DNA of 64,000 bases, taken from the NCBI GenBank assembly GCA_024509875.1, contig JAMPIV010008522.1, positions 625,001 through 689,000 of the forward strand, read 5' to 3'. Below, piece by piece: positions 26,943 to 38,215 of the stretch. Each line of letters starts with the position of its first letter. Position 1 is the stretch's first letter. The notes below the pieces were generated by a model. The model did not search any database and was not told the origin of the DNA. It saw only the letters and a list, made by a program, of their open reading frames with translations. Both the position numbers and the translations under genes were made by a program. This stretch comes from Oreohelix idahoensis (lineage: Eukaryota > Mollusca > Gastropoda > Stylommatophora > Oreohelicidae).

Positions 26943-28925
26943 CGTTAATGTATCATTCGTGCTGTCGGTGTTACATATTTACACATAGGTAAAATTCTAC
27001 ATTTAGACGAGATTGGGGGCCCTTTCTTTCTTTCTATTCGGGATCTGAGGACAAAAGGTAAGGTCGTGGGGAAATAGAACACTTTCCATAATTGATTAGA
27101 ACACACTATCTAGTGTGTGACATATTTGTGTACGTCTTTCTACATTCTTCGTTCTCTCTTGCATTATCGATTTATTTCTTCATTTCCACACTCATCACCC
27201 TATTATTTGGCATATGTTATACACCCACATTTTTTGCTCTGACCACTCTCTAGACTTGTTTACGTTTCAACAGGTGAATCGTAGTATTACAAGGCTAATT
27301 AAACAGGTCAGCAGTTAATACTTTTATCACTTGAGTCGTCTAGCCTCCTTTGATAGAGACGATCCTTGTTGACACAAGGTGCTCTCGAAAGATCGACGAA
27401 AAGCAAGCCAGACTGGCTAAGAAATCCGTCTGGGGTATGTATGCAAACACAGGTGATAATATGTAATCGCTTCCGCTGGACCATCTCAGTAGCAATAGTA
27501 CGAATAACTTATCAGAGGAGACAACATGAGCGGGAGGTATTAGTCAGGAAATAAGTTCACCGATGTGTTTGTGAGTTTGTACAAATACAATCGTAAGTAT
27601 TTTTGCCATATTTGAAAGAGGTCACGAGTTTAAATTTTAAAATTGCTATTTTAAAACACGCGCGGGATAGTAATAATTTAACACCCCGACTCACATAGTT
27701 CTTAAGAGACAGGATTGGTTTAATTTGAGAGCAGGAATAAACTTTGGCTTTCATTGCCAAGTTTGTCGGAAATACCATCTGGGACTTGAACTGAGAAATG
27801 GAAATATAATCTAGCGAAATCGGAAACACATTTCAGACTGCATTTTCAAACGTCAAGTAACATCTCCCAGTAGCCAGAAAGAAGGGTCGGACAAAGAATT
27901 CCAGAATTAAAAGTGACAGCTCGAAGTATTTGGACGTCTTTATAGTTTAAAAGAGAACCCGCAATTTTAAATACCAAGACTGGAAACTTAAGGAATCAGA
28001 GCACCCGTCATAAGAGGATTACTAAGATTTCCCCGACCAAGTGCTCGAAGCATCTATTCAAAGTTGCTGTGTCCATTCTACTGTGCCAGGAGATTGTATA
28101 TCCCATTAGGGGTGAGTGTAAACATTTATTTTACCATGTGAATTTTGACATGCCTGCACTTGCTAAGTTGTTATACAAAGCATAGGAGGTTAGGAACCTC
28201 AGCATATAAAAATGGTATGTTCATAAACCACTACAACAAGCACTGGTGTTTGCTTTACGCTAGTTCGCTCAGGAAAGCGAAAGCAGAAGCGACCCCAGAC
28301 TTGGAATGGAGTATTGAAAGGATTACCTCACTTGTGTCTAGAGTGTAAAGTATCATTTGGGGAGATATATGTACCTTGTTAATTGTAATCCAGGCAAGCC
28401 ATTGCACTCGCACTGTCCAGACACATTTTCCCCATTAAAGTGACCAGAAGAATTACGGTGATTTCTAATCACATTCCGTGAGTTATACTGGATATACTTA
28501 GGGATAATAATTATTCAGAGAGGCTAACATTGGTGGGTGAACAGCAAGACAATGCGCAAGTTAATCTTCAACCCACAAATGTACTTAGCAGAGGCATTTT
28601 CTTCTTTTATTTTTCCTAAAGTTCGTGGTTCGAAGCTACAAGACGGTTCTTAGTACCAGACCAGTCTGAAGTAAGAATCTTTGCCACAATCTCGTGATTC
28701 AGGAAGCGGGGTTTGACACCACCTACCTACAGTGGACACGTTGTGAAGACACCCACATTAGGAGTGAAGTTCATCTAGACACCTCTCGAGAAGAATCCTC
28801 TTCACAAAAGACCTGACAACGACCCATTGCAGTACTCAGCCAGTTAAGTTGTTTGTAACAGGCGCACGCAACGGACAATAATAATCATCAGTCCCCAGTT
28901 AAGTCTCAGTGAAGACAAATTTTAA

Positions 28926-28980
28926 CTCCGCCTATGCCGGTCCCAAGCCCGGATGAAAAAGGAGGAGGGCGGCCTGCATG
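28926..28980 (+). promoter_or_regulatory. structured LINE 5' leader
   Basis: The first ~55 bp contain ccgcc pairing with ggcgg around an inner ccgg...ccgg hairpin with loop tcccaagc. This is the first transcribed region of the element and may help processing or translation. Self-cleaving ribozymes occur at the 5' end of some LINEs, but I could not thread a complete ribozyme here. Confidence 0.35.
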
Positions 28981-29125
28981 GAGGCCGTAAGGAGGCAGCC
29001 CCTCCACCATGCAAAGGCACAACAGGCCAATCACCTGTTTGCTGTAAATCACGATTACGAGCAATACAAGAGAGAAAACTGGACTGATTCTAAAGGCGAC
29101 GAACTGGAACGGACTACGGACTACG

Positions 29126-32080
29126 ACTTATGGAACTTGAAACACAAGAAGTATAAATGGGAAGGAAGAGGAGCTTGTCGAAGAGATGAGGAAAGCAAAA
29201 CTAGAAATCCTGGTTATAGCGGAAACAAAGAAAAAAGGACAAGGAGTCATGGATCTCGATGGCAACACGCTGCTCTACAGTGGTGTACCCACATCTGAAA
29301 GAGCTAAAGGGCGGCGTGGGTTGGATTGTGGCCAAAAACCAAAAAGATAGTATCAAGGGATGGAACTCGGAGCGCATTATGGTTGTAAAACTAAAAAAAG
29401 GAGAAACCATAGTCAACCTGGTCATAGTGTATGGGCCAAATGAGGATGAGAGAGCAGAGGTCAAGGAGGAATTCTTCGAGCTGCTTCAAAGGACAGTGGA
29501 TGACTGCCTAGATGAAGTTATCATGCTCGGAGATTTTAATGCCAGAGTCGGAAATGACCATGCTAGATGGGGTGGAGTTATCGGAAGATATGGAGAAGAT
29601 ACTCTCAATGACAATGGAAAGCGACTCCTTAGATTCTGCAGTGAGCAGAATCTGATCATTACAAACACAAAGTTCCCCCATAAGCGCATACATGCATACA
29701 CTAGATGTGAACCAACAAAGAATGAGAAGTCAGTGATCGACTATGCCATTGTTCGGAGAAGCTCATTCAAATATGTCCGAGATGCTAGAATCTGGAGGGG
29801 GCCAGAGATTGGAAGTGATCACTACCTGCTAACAATCAAAAGAACAACTGAAAGAGTTGCTCAGCCTAGGAACTGCCCAACATCACGCAAGAAACCAAGT
29901 AAACGAGTGGGAGAAATGAGCATTAGGACCTACAAGCTGAGAGAGCCAGAAATTAAGACCAGATATCAGGGGCTTATTGCTGCAGCGGTGAGCAACACAG
30001 AAGAACGACCTGATGACTTGGAAACCCTCTAGATTAAATTCAAGGATATCATAAAGACAGCTGCTGCAGAAGCATGCGGTGAAGTCCGACTTGGGAACAA
30101 GAGAAAGAGGACACCTTGGTGGACAGAGGAAGTCAAAGAGAAAATAAGAGAGAAGAAAATGGCATGGAAACAATACTTAAGAGCTAAAAACACAACAGGA
30201 CAAATGGAAAATATAGAGAATATGTGACACTCAGAACAGAAGTAAAGAACAAAGTGAAAGCAGTAAAACAGAAGTCCTGGGAAGAATTTGGAGAAAAGCT
30301 AGAAAAAGATGCACAAGAAAACCAGAAATTGTTCTATAAGACCCTAAAGAACATGAGGAAGGAAAAACAATGCCCTCTCAAATTTATAAAGGACAAGCAA
30401 GGCAAATTGCTTACTGCCCCGAAGGAAGTAATGGAAAGACGGAAAGAATATTTCTCAGAACTCCTGGATGGCGAGCATGGTGAAGCATCAGAAATGATAA
30501 CCACTAGGACAGAAGAGAAAACCAATGATGGTGAAGATGACATAAAGATGGAAGAATTGAAGGCAGCACTGGTGAAAATCAAGATGGGCAAAGCAGCATG
30601 GCATGATGGTATAACACCAGAAATGGTTAAGTTCATGGGAGCATCAGGCGACCTATTACTCTTAAGGGTTTTACAGGCAGCGTGGTACAACAAGACCATA
30701 CCGAAGGATTGGGAGATTGCCATCATAACACCAATTTTCAAAAAGGGTGACAATCGACAGTGTGGAAACCATAGAGGCATATCCATTCTCAGTGTCCCTG
30801 GTAAAATCTACTCTAAAATCCTAGAGCAGAGACTCCGACGCCTAGCTGAGCCACAATTGGATGAGGTCCAGTGCGGATTCCGAGCAAACCGAAGTACTCA
30901 AGACCTAATCTTCACACTCAGACAGCTGAGTGAAAAGGCCCTTGAGTATAAGAGTGAGATCCATCTTTGTTTCATAGATCTGGAAATGGCGTTTGACAGG
31001 GTCCCCTGGAGCAAACTTTGGGACTGTTTGGCAAGGAAGAATATTTCAGCACCTCTGATTCATGATATACAGAGCTTCTACAAGTCTTGCAGAAATAATG
31101 TGAGGACAGCAAACCATAAGTCAGAAGAGTTCAGGACTACCACTGGTGTAAGACAAGGTGATATCCTATCACCTTACCTCTTCATACTCCTTATGGACGA
31201 TGTCATCAAGGCATGTAAGGAGAGAACAAGAAAGTATTCAGTGGGGTACTGGAAGATGAGACAGGTCTATATTTCGGAGATGGCATTTGCTGAGGATGTT
31301 GCCCTGATTGCTAAATCAGAGGCACATCTCCAATCCAACCTGCAAGTCTGGAAGGAAGAGTTGGAGAAGAGAGGGATGGTCATAAGCAGCTCTAAAACAA
31401 AATCCATGGTGATATCACGAGAAGAAAGAAGACATCAGATTAAGCTGGGAGAACAGGTCCTGGAGCAGGTCGACCACTTTAAATACCTCGGAGCTATTAT
31501 AGACCGAAAGGGAGGCATCAAAGAAGAGTTGGCCACTCGAAAAGCAGAAGCTGGGAGACTTTTTCAGGCCATAAATCGAGGATTCCTCAGCAAGAGAGAG
31601 GTTGGTAAGAAAACGAAGATGGCTGTATACCGCTAAACCTATGTCCCAGTCTTGACATATGGATGCGAGTCATGGGCAATGACTACAACCCATAAAAGCC
31701 AGATCCAAACCTCAGAAATGAGGTATCTGAGGAAGGTGGTTGAAGTAACAAGAAGAGACATGGTACGCAACCAGACGACACGTCAAGGCCTTAAATCCTA
31801 CCCCCTGCAGACCCAAGTAGAACAGTCCCAATTAAGATGGTTTGGCCATGTTTGCAGAATGGGAGAAGATCGGCTACAACGACAAGCATGGGAAACAAAG
31901 AGCCAAGGATCCAGACCCCGAGGACGACCCAGAGTCCGCTGGGAGGACAACATTAGACAATCTTTGAAGGACCAAGGACTAGAATGGAGCCAGGCCAGGA
32001 GGAAGACAGCCGATAGGATAGTCTGGCGCTCTCTCTTCCAAACCTCTACACCTCACGGTAGAAAGGGAATGACTAAGTAA
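29126..32080 (+). pseudogene. LINE endonuclease-reverse transcriptase, inactivated
   Basis: Domain order is endonuclease then reverse transcriptase then C-terminal tail. Endonuclease: the first motif (normally WN) is broken by TGA at 29138-29140 just before NTRSINGKEEELVEE. A frameshift in the G run near 29308 precedes GGVGWIVAK. Further on are VIVYGPNEDE, LGDFNARVGN and GSDHYLL, the last two being catalytic motifs. TAG at 30030-30032 and a frameshift near 30195 precede the RT. RT: GKAAWHDGITPEM, IYSKILEQRL, FIDLEMAFDRVPW (motif A), TGVRQGDILSPYLF (motif B). Motif C reads FAED at 31286-31297 where FADD is expected, so one catalytic aspartate is changed. TAA at 31634-31636 interrupts the tail, which then continues in frame to WFGHVCRMGEDRL and GRPRVRWEDNIRQ. 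At least five lesions make it inactive. Confidence 0.9.
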
Positions 32081-32378
32081 GTAAGAAGACAAATTTTAAA
32101 AACCTCTAAAGTCCCTTTCATTCATATTTATTTAAATTCGTTAAATACTAATTGATTATTAAATTTGTTATTTGTTATTTTTACAAATTCTTAGTTGATT
32201 CGGTTCTTATAGATAAGAGAGCACATGTATGATCGAAAATCTTTAATGATGATCTTTGCAGCCATAGAGCCAAAAATACTTATAAAAGGAATTTCGCTGG
32301 ATTAAACCAGCTGGGGGCTCAAACAAGCCACACCATTGCTTAAAACTTCACAAAAGGAGCCGGGTCAGATATAAGTTA

Positions 32379-32533
32379 CCTCCGAAAACGGCGAGTATCT
32401 GCCTGAATGGCGAGGGACACTTGTCTCTGTACAAGAAAATAGGATACTCACGTAAAAATCAATGTCAGGTTAGACATTAAAAATAACCTGAGATTTCGCC
32501 TCGAGTATTAGCGGGCGTACGAAAAAAAAAAAA
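32379..32533 (+). mobile_element. SINE-1, 5' truncated
   Basis: Only the 3' 143 bp of the family plus a 12-nt A tail, flanked by the perfect 11-bp repeat gatataagtta (32368-32378 and 32534-32544). The body is close to the 26579 and 51162 copies. Inserted in LTR-A copy 2. Confidence 0.9.
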
Positions 32534-32762
32534 GATATAAGTTAATAGTGCTCTGCCCTATGCAGCATTGTTCTTGACTTCTGAATTAGCGTGTGAAAGG
32601 TCCCTTGAGATAGAAGCGTTATTATCCTTTTATCTACAACTCTGCCAAGAGTAATCTTGTGCGAAGGTAGACACCTTTAAAGACCCATTTTACTATTGAG
32701 TTTTGGCAACTGCTGGACCACTACTGCAGAGCAAAGGGGAGGCAAATCCCGTGACACTAGTG

Positions 32763-33084
32763 GAAAGCAATCGCATTCTCTTCTTCTTGTCCTTATCTCG
32801 AATAGGTCTCTTTCTTTATTAACGAGTCAATTTCTGGAGACCTTGGTAACATTTCATAGGCCATCCCCAACGACAACTACTGATGTAGCTGCACCAAGGT
32901 CAACTTACGACATGCCCAAGTATCAGCTTCAGTTTTTGGTATGAATGCTAGAAGAAGTTCAAAGCGTTTATTAACAGGCTAATCCTTCCGTTGTAATTTT
33001 ACATGCAAAATCTACAAGATGCTTTGTAATGTCAATAAGAAAGGCCAAGTCATTCATCCATTACATGTCTTTCAAAAAGGGGGG
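32763..33084. other. no gene recognised
   Basis: Unique-looking sequence between LTR-A copy 2 and the next SINE. A G run (33080-33089) ends it. Confidence 0.4.
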
Positions 33085-33415
33085 GGGGGAGAGTGTTGTG
33101 TGGCTAAGAGATATGGTATCCGCCTGTAATTCTGAATGCACCGGGTTCGCTCTTAGTTTAGGGAATATATTTTTTTCAGAACCAGTTGTTCCAAATGATG
33201 TAATATCTCCTCTCCCCCCGCCTTCCCCCCCCCCCCCCCCCTCAGCGATCTCCTGGGTAGTGAGATCAGATGCCCAGCCTTCTCGGTTCAGAGTGAAAAA
33301 ATAGGAAGTCCTGTGTGCAAGCTCCACATATGGAAAATCCCTCGGCAGTTGGAAATCGTAAGGAGTAGGCCAAACAGCTGCTGCCCTGGCAACATTTAAA
33401 AATTAGGAAACCTAC
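33085..33415 (+). mobile_element. probable tRNA-derived SINE, family SINE-4
   Basis: The head has an A-box-like tggctaagagatatgg (33102) and B-box-like gggttcgctc (33143). The body contains a C run (33227-33241), gatctcctgggtagtgagatc, and a 3' part with ctcggcagttggaaatcgta and gctgctgccctggcaac. Only one copy in the window and no clear target duplication. Confidence 0.5.
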
Positions 33416-34633
33416 CCACTACACCACCACAACAATATTTATAGAATGTGGGATTCCTATATACACACATTGGGATCCTAGATGGTACTATGGAGTTCGT
33501 GAGCTGTACTGATATCTTTATTGTGTGATGAAAGGGGGGAGATCATAGCACTGATGGAGTTGTTCTTGTGCAATGAATATGGTTCTTAAAACCAAATCAA
33601 ACCAAGTCTAAATTTTTTCATGTTTTTCGTAATGAATTCTTTGATTTCATCACGGAGAGACCAGAATCTGGCAGGTGTTGCACTTCTAGTCATCCAACAA
33701 ACGTGACTCAAATAAAAGAGTTCATTATGATCGAATTCTACCTCTTTCTGAATGATTGAAAATGTGTGTCACAAAGTCCCTTGTGTCGTATGAAGACTAC
33801 AGTAATAACAGTGCTTCATCAGACTTTTCAAATCCATTACCTTCGAATACATCAGTATTTGATGAATAGTGCAATGACATGAGATAACTTCATTAGTGGT
33901 TAAACCACGCAGACTTTCTTCTGAAAGATTACATTTTACTAACACACGCTTGACCTAATCAACTTATTGTTGTGTCCTTCAATGGACATACGTCAAGTAT
34001 ATCTTCAACAATCATAAAGTGTTGTATAACTCCTCTTATGAATATTGCCACTAGGGCTGAATCATTAATATCAGCAATCTCGTCGACAGCCAAGCTAAAA
34101 GCCTGACAGACATTATTTGTGTAAATCAATCATTCGAATATCGGATGCCAAGTCATCTATCCTTCTTTCAATTGTGTTTAATGACAGGCTGTTCTTTTCA
34201 ACCATTGAGTTCTTATCTGGACATACAACGCTTATGAAAAAGTCAAGCAAGATTTTACATATTCCGCAGTGGAAAATGACTTGTGTCTTCTTTCTATTTC
34301 TTCAGCTATTTAAAAAAAAAAAAAAACGTAACTTGGTTGCTGCTTCTGAAATCTGATGTAATATTAAAAAAAAAAAATAATAAAATTAAACTAACCGATT
34401 ACTCTTCAATAATGGTGTTTGTCTGAGAAGGCTGATGTGATTAATTCTAACCTGACAAATGAGACCATCGTACGAAGTTGAACGTTTCATGCTGTAATGT
34501 CTATTGATATTGGCATACCGTCTTTACGTTTTGACGTTGGACATAAACAATATCTATCGTGATCAACAACGAAGAACTGCTCTGATAAATAGCCTTTGAA
34601 AACAAGACATTCATTATCACTTTTCCTTTTCTT
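33416..34633. other. no gene recognised
   Basis: 1.2 kb AT-rich. The open frame at 34117-34356 (79 codons) ends in a lysine run from a poly(A) stretch and shows no motif. Confidence 0.4.
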
Positions 34634-35065
34634 GCTCTATTAGCATAAGTATGTCCAACTCCTAATTTACTTGATGAAAACGCTCTATTAGCATAAGTAT
34701 GTCCAACTCCTAATTTACTTGTTGACAACGCTCTATTAGCATAAGTATGTGCAACTCCTAATTTACTTGTTGACAACGCTCTATTAGCATAAGTATGTCC
34801 AACTCCTAATTTACTTGTTGACAACGCTCTATTAGCATAAGTATGTCCAACTCCTAATTTACTTGTTGACAACGCTCTATTAGCATAAGTATGTCCAACT
34901 CCTTAATTTACTTGTTGACAACGCTCTATTAGCATAAGTATGTCCAATTCCTAATTTACTTGTTGACAACGCACAATTAGCATAAATATGTCCAACTCCT
35001 AATTTACTTGATGACAAAGTACTTTTAGTATAAGCATGTCCAGCACATAACATACGATGCGAAAC
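34634..35065 (-). repeat. 48-bp minisatellite with an open minus-strand frame
   Basis: About eight head-to-tail units plus a degenerate ninth, starting at 34634, 34682, 34730, 34778, 34826, 34874, 34923, 34971 and 35019. Each unit contains tagcataagtatgtccaact. On the minus strand 48 bp equals 16 codons, and five units read without stops as repeats of SKLGVGHTYANRALST. An extra T in the sixth unit (about 34914) shifts the frame. Units 2-5 are nearly identical, so the array expanded recently. I see no promoter, signal peptide or splice evidence that it is translated. Confidence 0.9.
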
Positions 35066-35418
35066 TGAAACAAATATATCAACCGCAGTTATCCTTGGCT
35101 GTTGTGCAAATAATGCTCCTAAAATAATGAATATGTCTTACGTAGCTTGTTTTAAGTCGTTGATTGGAGCAAGCTGGCTGAATTTAAATATAAAACCTCA
35201 TTTGTAGTCGAAACAGGAAGTCTGCCATCTTATATGATGATGATAATACATCAATCACGTGAGTCGCGAACGAAGAACAATTGTAAACAACATTTAAGGC
35301 ATCAGGGATGCCTTTCTTAAGAAGGATGTAGTAAATAACAAGGAAGCATACACAGAGAAATTAAGTGAAGGCATCTATTAAGCAATATGACAAGGCTAAG
35401 ACAATATGTTCCTCGTTA
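35066..35418. other. no gene recognised
   Basis: Short spacer between the minisatellite and LTR-A copy 3 without supported features. Confidence 0.4.
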
Positions 35419-36580
35419 TGTCGTATTTGTCACATAATTCGGTTCACTCTCGTTTCTTCTCCTGCAGTATTGTTATTTTAGAGTCTTTGTTTGCACTTCT
35501 TCTCCGTAATAATTCGTCATGTCTGTTTACCTGATCATCCCTGCTGAGAGAGTAGACAGGTGATGCAATATTGACCAACAGTCACAGTCATGTTGGCAAA
35601 ATTCTAGTTTACTAAACCTTGGGCGCGACGGATTAACACGACGTTCTTCTTCTTCTTCTTCCGTCCTTAGCCACTGACCGTCAAAGCAGTCAGTGGCCAT
35701 TACGCCTAGTGGCGTCTTAGGGCAACAGCAGATAGGTTTTCTTTGCCATTGTGTACAATGTATGCAAACACATTGGCTAAGATCAAAGTGTAGTAACACG
35801 ACGTACGCCCAGCAAATTTATTTAGCGCTGATATGGCTATTGTGATTCACTAATTACTGTCGTGAAGAGACACAGCCCAGATGGTCAAACGAGTGTCGGT
35901 GTTTGCACAAGTATGGGGAGATAAATTATCCGTCTGCAGACATATTACAGACATGTACATGACAGACGGAATGTTGTAATAGCTTCCGGACAGAAGTGTT
36001 ACGAAGACATTATTTGTGATAAGGTAGGGAGTTGTAGTGCAATCATTACCGCGAATCGACAGACATAACAATTCCATATTTGGAAAGTGACCTTTTAAAT
36101 AAAACGCAGAATTTTCCTATGAGGACTTTTTTTGAATAGACCCATCAAACCACGCATGATTGAAACAAGTGGCCGGCATTCGAGATGTAAACATAACATT
36201 TCTGATTGGAGCCTGGTCTAATAGTAAAAAACAATGTGCGTGGCACGAAAGTTGCAATATAAATTGACAATTTAGTAGGTTGAAAGCACTGTGAAATTCA
36301 ACTCGTCCAGAGAGTAGCAAGACAGTCAGAGTAAAGAGTAAGATCAGAATTCCATTCATCGGACCGGACCTTGTTTGAGCATATTGAGGACTTATTTCCC
36401 AGGAAAATTCTACCTTTATTTACACGGAAAACCGGAATCCTAGGAATCTGAACACGAAGTCAGAGTGGGAGCTTATTGTAAAGTAAAACCCCAGAACACG
36501 TAGAAGAGGCATCTTTAATAAGTTGCCTTACATATTTCTCTAAGCCAGAAGGCAGTCTGTGATCCCAAAGACAATTTTGG

Positions 36581-36805
36581 GGTGAGTTGTACATTTATAA
36601 TTCTATACTTTACATTATTAACACGTGAAATAATCTGTATATATTGACATGTGAATATTAATATGTGAAAACTGCTAGTGGATGTCCAAGTCATACGAGG
36701 TCAGCAACCTCAGCATATAGAATGAGGATTTCATGAACCTCCACTGCGAGGGCTGGTGACTGCTTTATGCAAGTTTCTTATAGAGAACCAAAAGCAGAGG
36801 TAGTC
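36581..36805 (+). repeat. 225-bp direct repeat, left of Element 1
   Basis: Identical by eye to 46037-46261. It is LTR-A sequence with the ggtgagttgt boundary, the paired gaggtcagcaacctc element and a tatagaatgagg block. It ends exactly where Element 1 begins. Confidence 0.95.
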
Positions 36806-37942
36806 ATTTTCGACGGAGTCATCTGTCAAGTTATTTGCTTATGTTTGTATCATAAGTATAATTGTGTCTTTACCTGCGATGTCAGGTTGATTAGGGGTTG
36901 TCTTCCCTTGTTTATTCATTCATTGTGTTTGACCTTTAGGGTCAGAGGTTGACAGTTCGGCGTAGGCCTATGGGAAGGTTTTTTAAGCGGGAGAGAGATA
37001 TACTTCCGGCAAGCCGGGGAAGGTCCTGTTTTTCTGAAGGGACCAAGAGTCCATTGTTTTTCGGGGAGAATCTTCGAAGTAACTGCTATGGCAGTTTTCC
37101 CCAGTGAATCTCTGTGCGTCGGGATGACGACAGAATTCCTTGTGATGTTCTGAGGATTCATTTGCCAGGTAATACCGACCTTTATGCATTATTACGCTTT
37201 TCGGTGGCAGAACATGTAAAGGATTACCTAGGGTGAACAGCAGCTCACTGATCCGCCATTTCAGAACATATATATTTGTGCTCGAGGTAGCCATCCAAGA
37301 CTGTTAGTCTTATATTGTCCAGAAATCCAGTGACGAAGATATATTGTGGGAGCCGCAGATTGGCGGAACTTCTATCTACAATAAGTATTACTGCAGGGTT
37401 GATGATAACCTATTTAACAGAAGTACACGGCCGACGTCAGAACGAGGCCTGTGCTTTCGGCTATTATACTACAGCCTGATATGTGCAATTGGCGGGGAGT
37501 GCCAAGTTGCACCTATGTGTCCAAGTGACTAAGGCATCTGACGCGTTTAGTCAGAGACGCCAAGGGCGACGCTACGAACTGTCATTATTGAAGAACTTTG
37601 CTATTGACCATGCACGTCTATTCTGATGTTTACCTTTTTGAATGCCAAATGTATACCTATCGATGTCAGGTCAGCATGACCTTGTTACACTGACTGTTCC
37701 TGTTGATACTATGTGTGTTCCCGTCAATAAATGTCTTGAAACATGCCTGCAGTGTCAAAGCATCCTTGATTACTGCATGTGAGAGTATGGGTTGCAGGAT
37801 CTACATCTATACGAGCCTAAACACATTCGCGCCTTCATTCGCACCCACACTCAATTCATCATACGCTCGCACTACACATCTAACAACATGTATACTGTCT
37901 TGGGCCAGTGATCACATCAACAAGAAAAAAAAGACAGTTACA
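36804..37942 (+). repeat. Element 1 5' LTR
   Basis: Matches 44898-46036. The terminal TG of the other LTR is AG here (36802-36803), at a junction that shares gtc with the flank. AATAAA at 37726-37731 is the likely polyadenylation signal. The 3' end is agttaca. Strings such as a 103-codon antisense frame occur in both LTRs but have no recognised motif. Confidence 0.95.
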
Positions 37943-38215
37943 TTTCTGGTGGACCAGTTACGTGGGCTCTTATGATACATTTCTTGTCGCCAATGTGGCC
38001 TAGAAACTTACATTTCTGATGGACCAGATCTGTGGGTTTAAAAAGAACAGAGCGAGCATTTGACATTATTGTTGACATTTATGGATCCAGAAATTTACAT
38101 TCCTGGTTGGCTGTTACATGTATGATGTCTCCTGTTTTGTCGAGAAAGTTACAAGAAGGACAAGTACACATTACACTTCTGATCTGTGGGTCTAAGCTAC
38201 ACACGGGACAGCCGT
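37943..38215 (+). promoter_or_regulatory. Element 1 primer-binding-site region with reiterated modules
   Basis: The first tgg after the LTR (37947, tggtggaccag) is the expected primer binding site position. Similar modules, each led by an ACA like the LTR terminus, recur at about 38007 (acatttctgatggaccag), 38095 (acattcctggttgg) and 38171 (acacttctgatctgtggg). The priming tRNA was not identified. Confidence 0.5.

Larger units (their letters stand above)
28926..32084 (+). mobile_element. full-length LINE, probably RTE-like, mutated
   Basis: A 3,159-bp non-LTR retrotransposon flanked by the perfect 15-bp target duplication gaagacaaattttaa (28911-28925 and 32085-32099). It ends in a short (taag)n tail with virtually no 3' UTR, and encodes an AP-like endonuclease followed by reverse transcriptase. 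Size, single coding region, minimal 3' UTR and microsatellite tail are typical of the RTE clade; clade assignment is inferred. The 5' end has a GC-rich structured leader. The insertion lies inside LTR-A copy 2, so is younger than it. Confidence 0.88.
27116..32756 (+). mobile_element. solo LTR, family LTR-A, copy 2, with nested insertions
   Basis: Flanked by ctagtg (27110-27115 and 32757-32762). Starts tgtgacatatttg and ends cccgtgaca, so has TG...CA ends. Interrupted by a LINE (28926-32084) and a truncated SINE-1 (32379-32533); net length is about 2.3 kb. Homology to copy 1 runs from the catttcttcatt region at 27177 through the gtgagtgtaaac boundary at 28109 and the paired gaggttaggaacctc element (28187). 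A tataaaa sequence directly follows the hairpin. At the far end the cttctacctt/atctacaactctgcc region (32640) is strongly conserved in all copies. Confidence 0.75.

Noticed and set aside
28978..29298. 106-codon frame at the start of the LINE as a separate ORF1
   Set aside because: Recognisable endonuclease sequence lies in a different frame over the same bases, so this frame is a shadow, at least in its second half.
34634..35065. CRISPR array
   Set aside because: Units are contiguous without unique spacers, in a eukaryotic context; same for the 74-bp array at 60.7 kb.
36983..37294. 103-codon antisense frame in the Element 1 LTR, also in the 3' LTR (45038-45388)
   Set aside because: Present in both LTRs only because they are duplicates; no motif, and the small LTR differences change its end.
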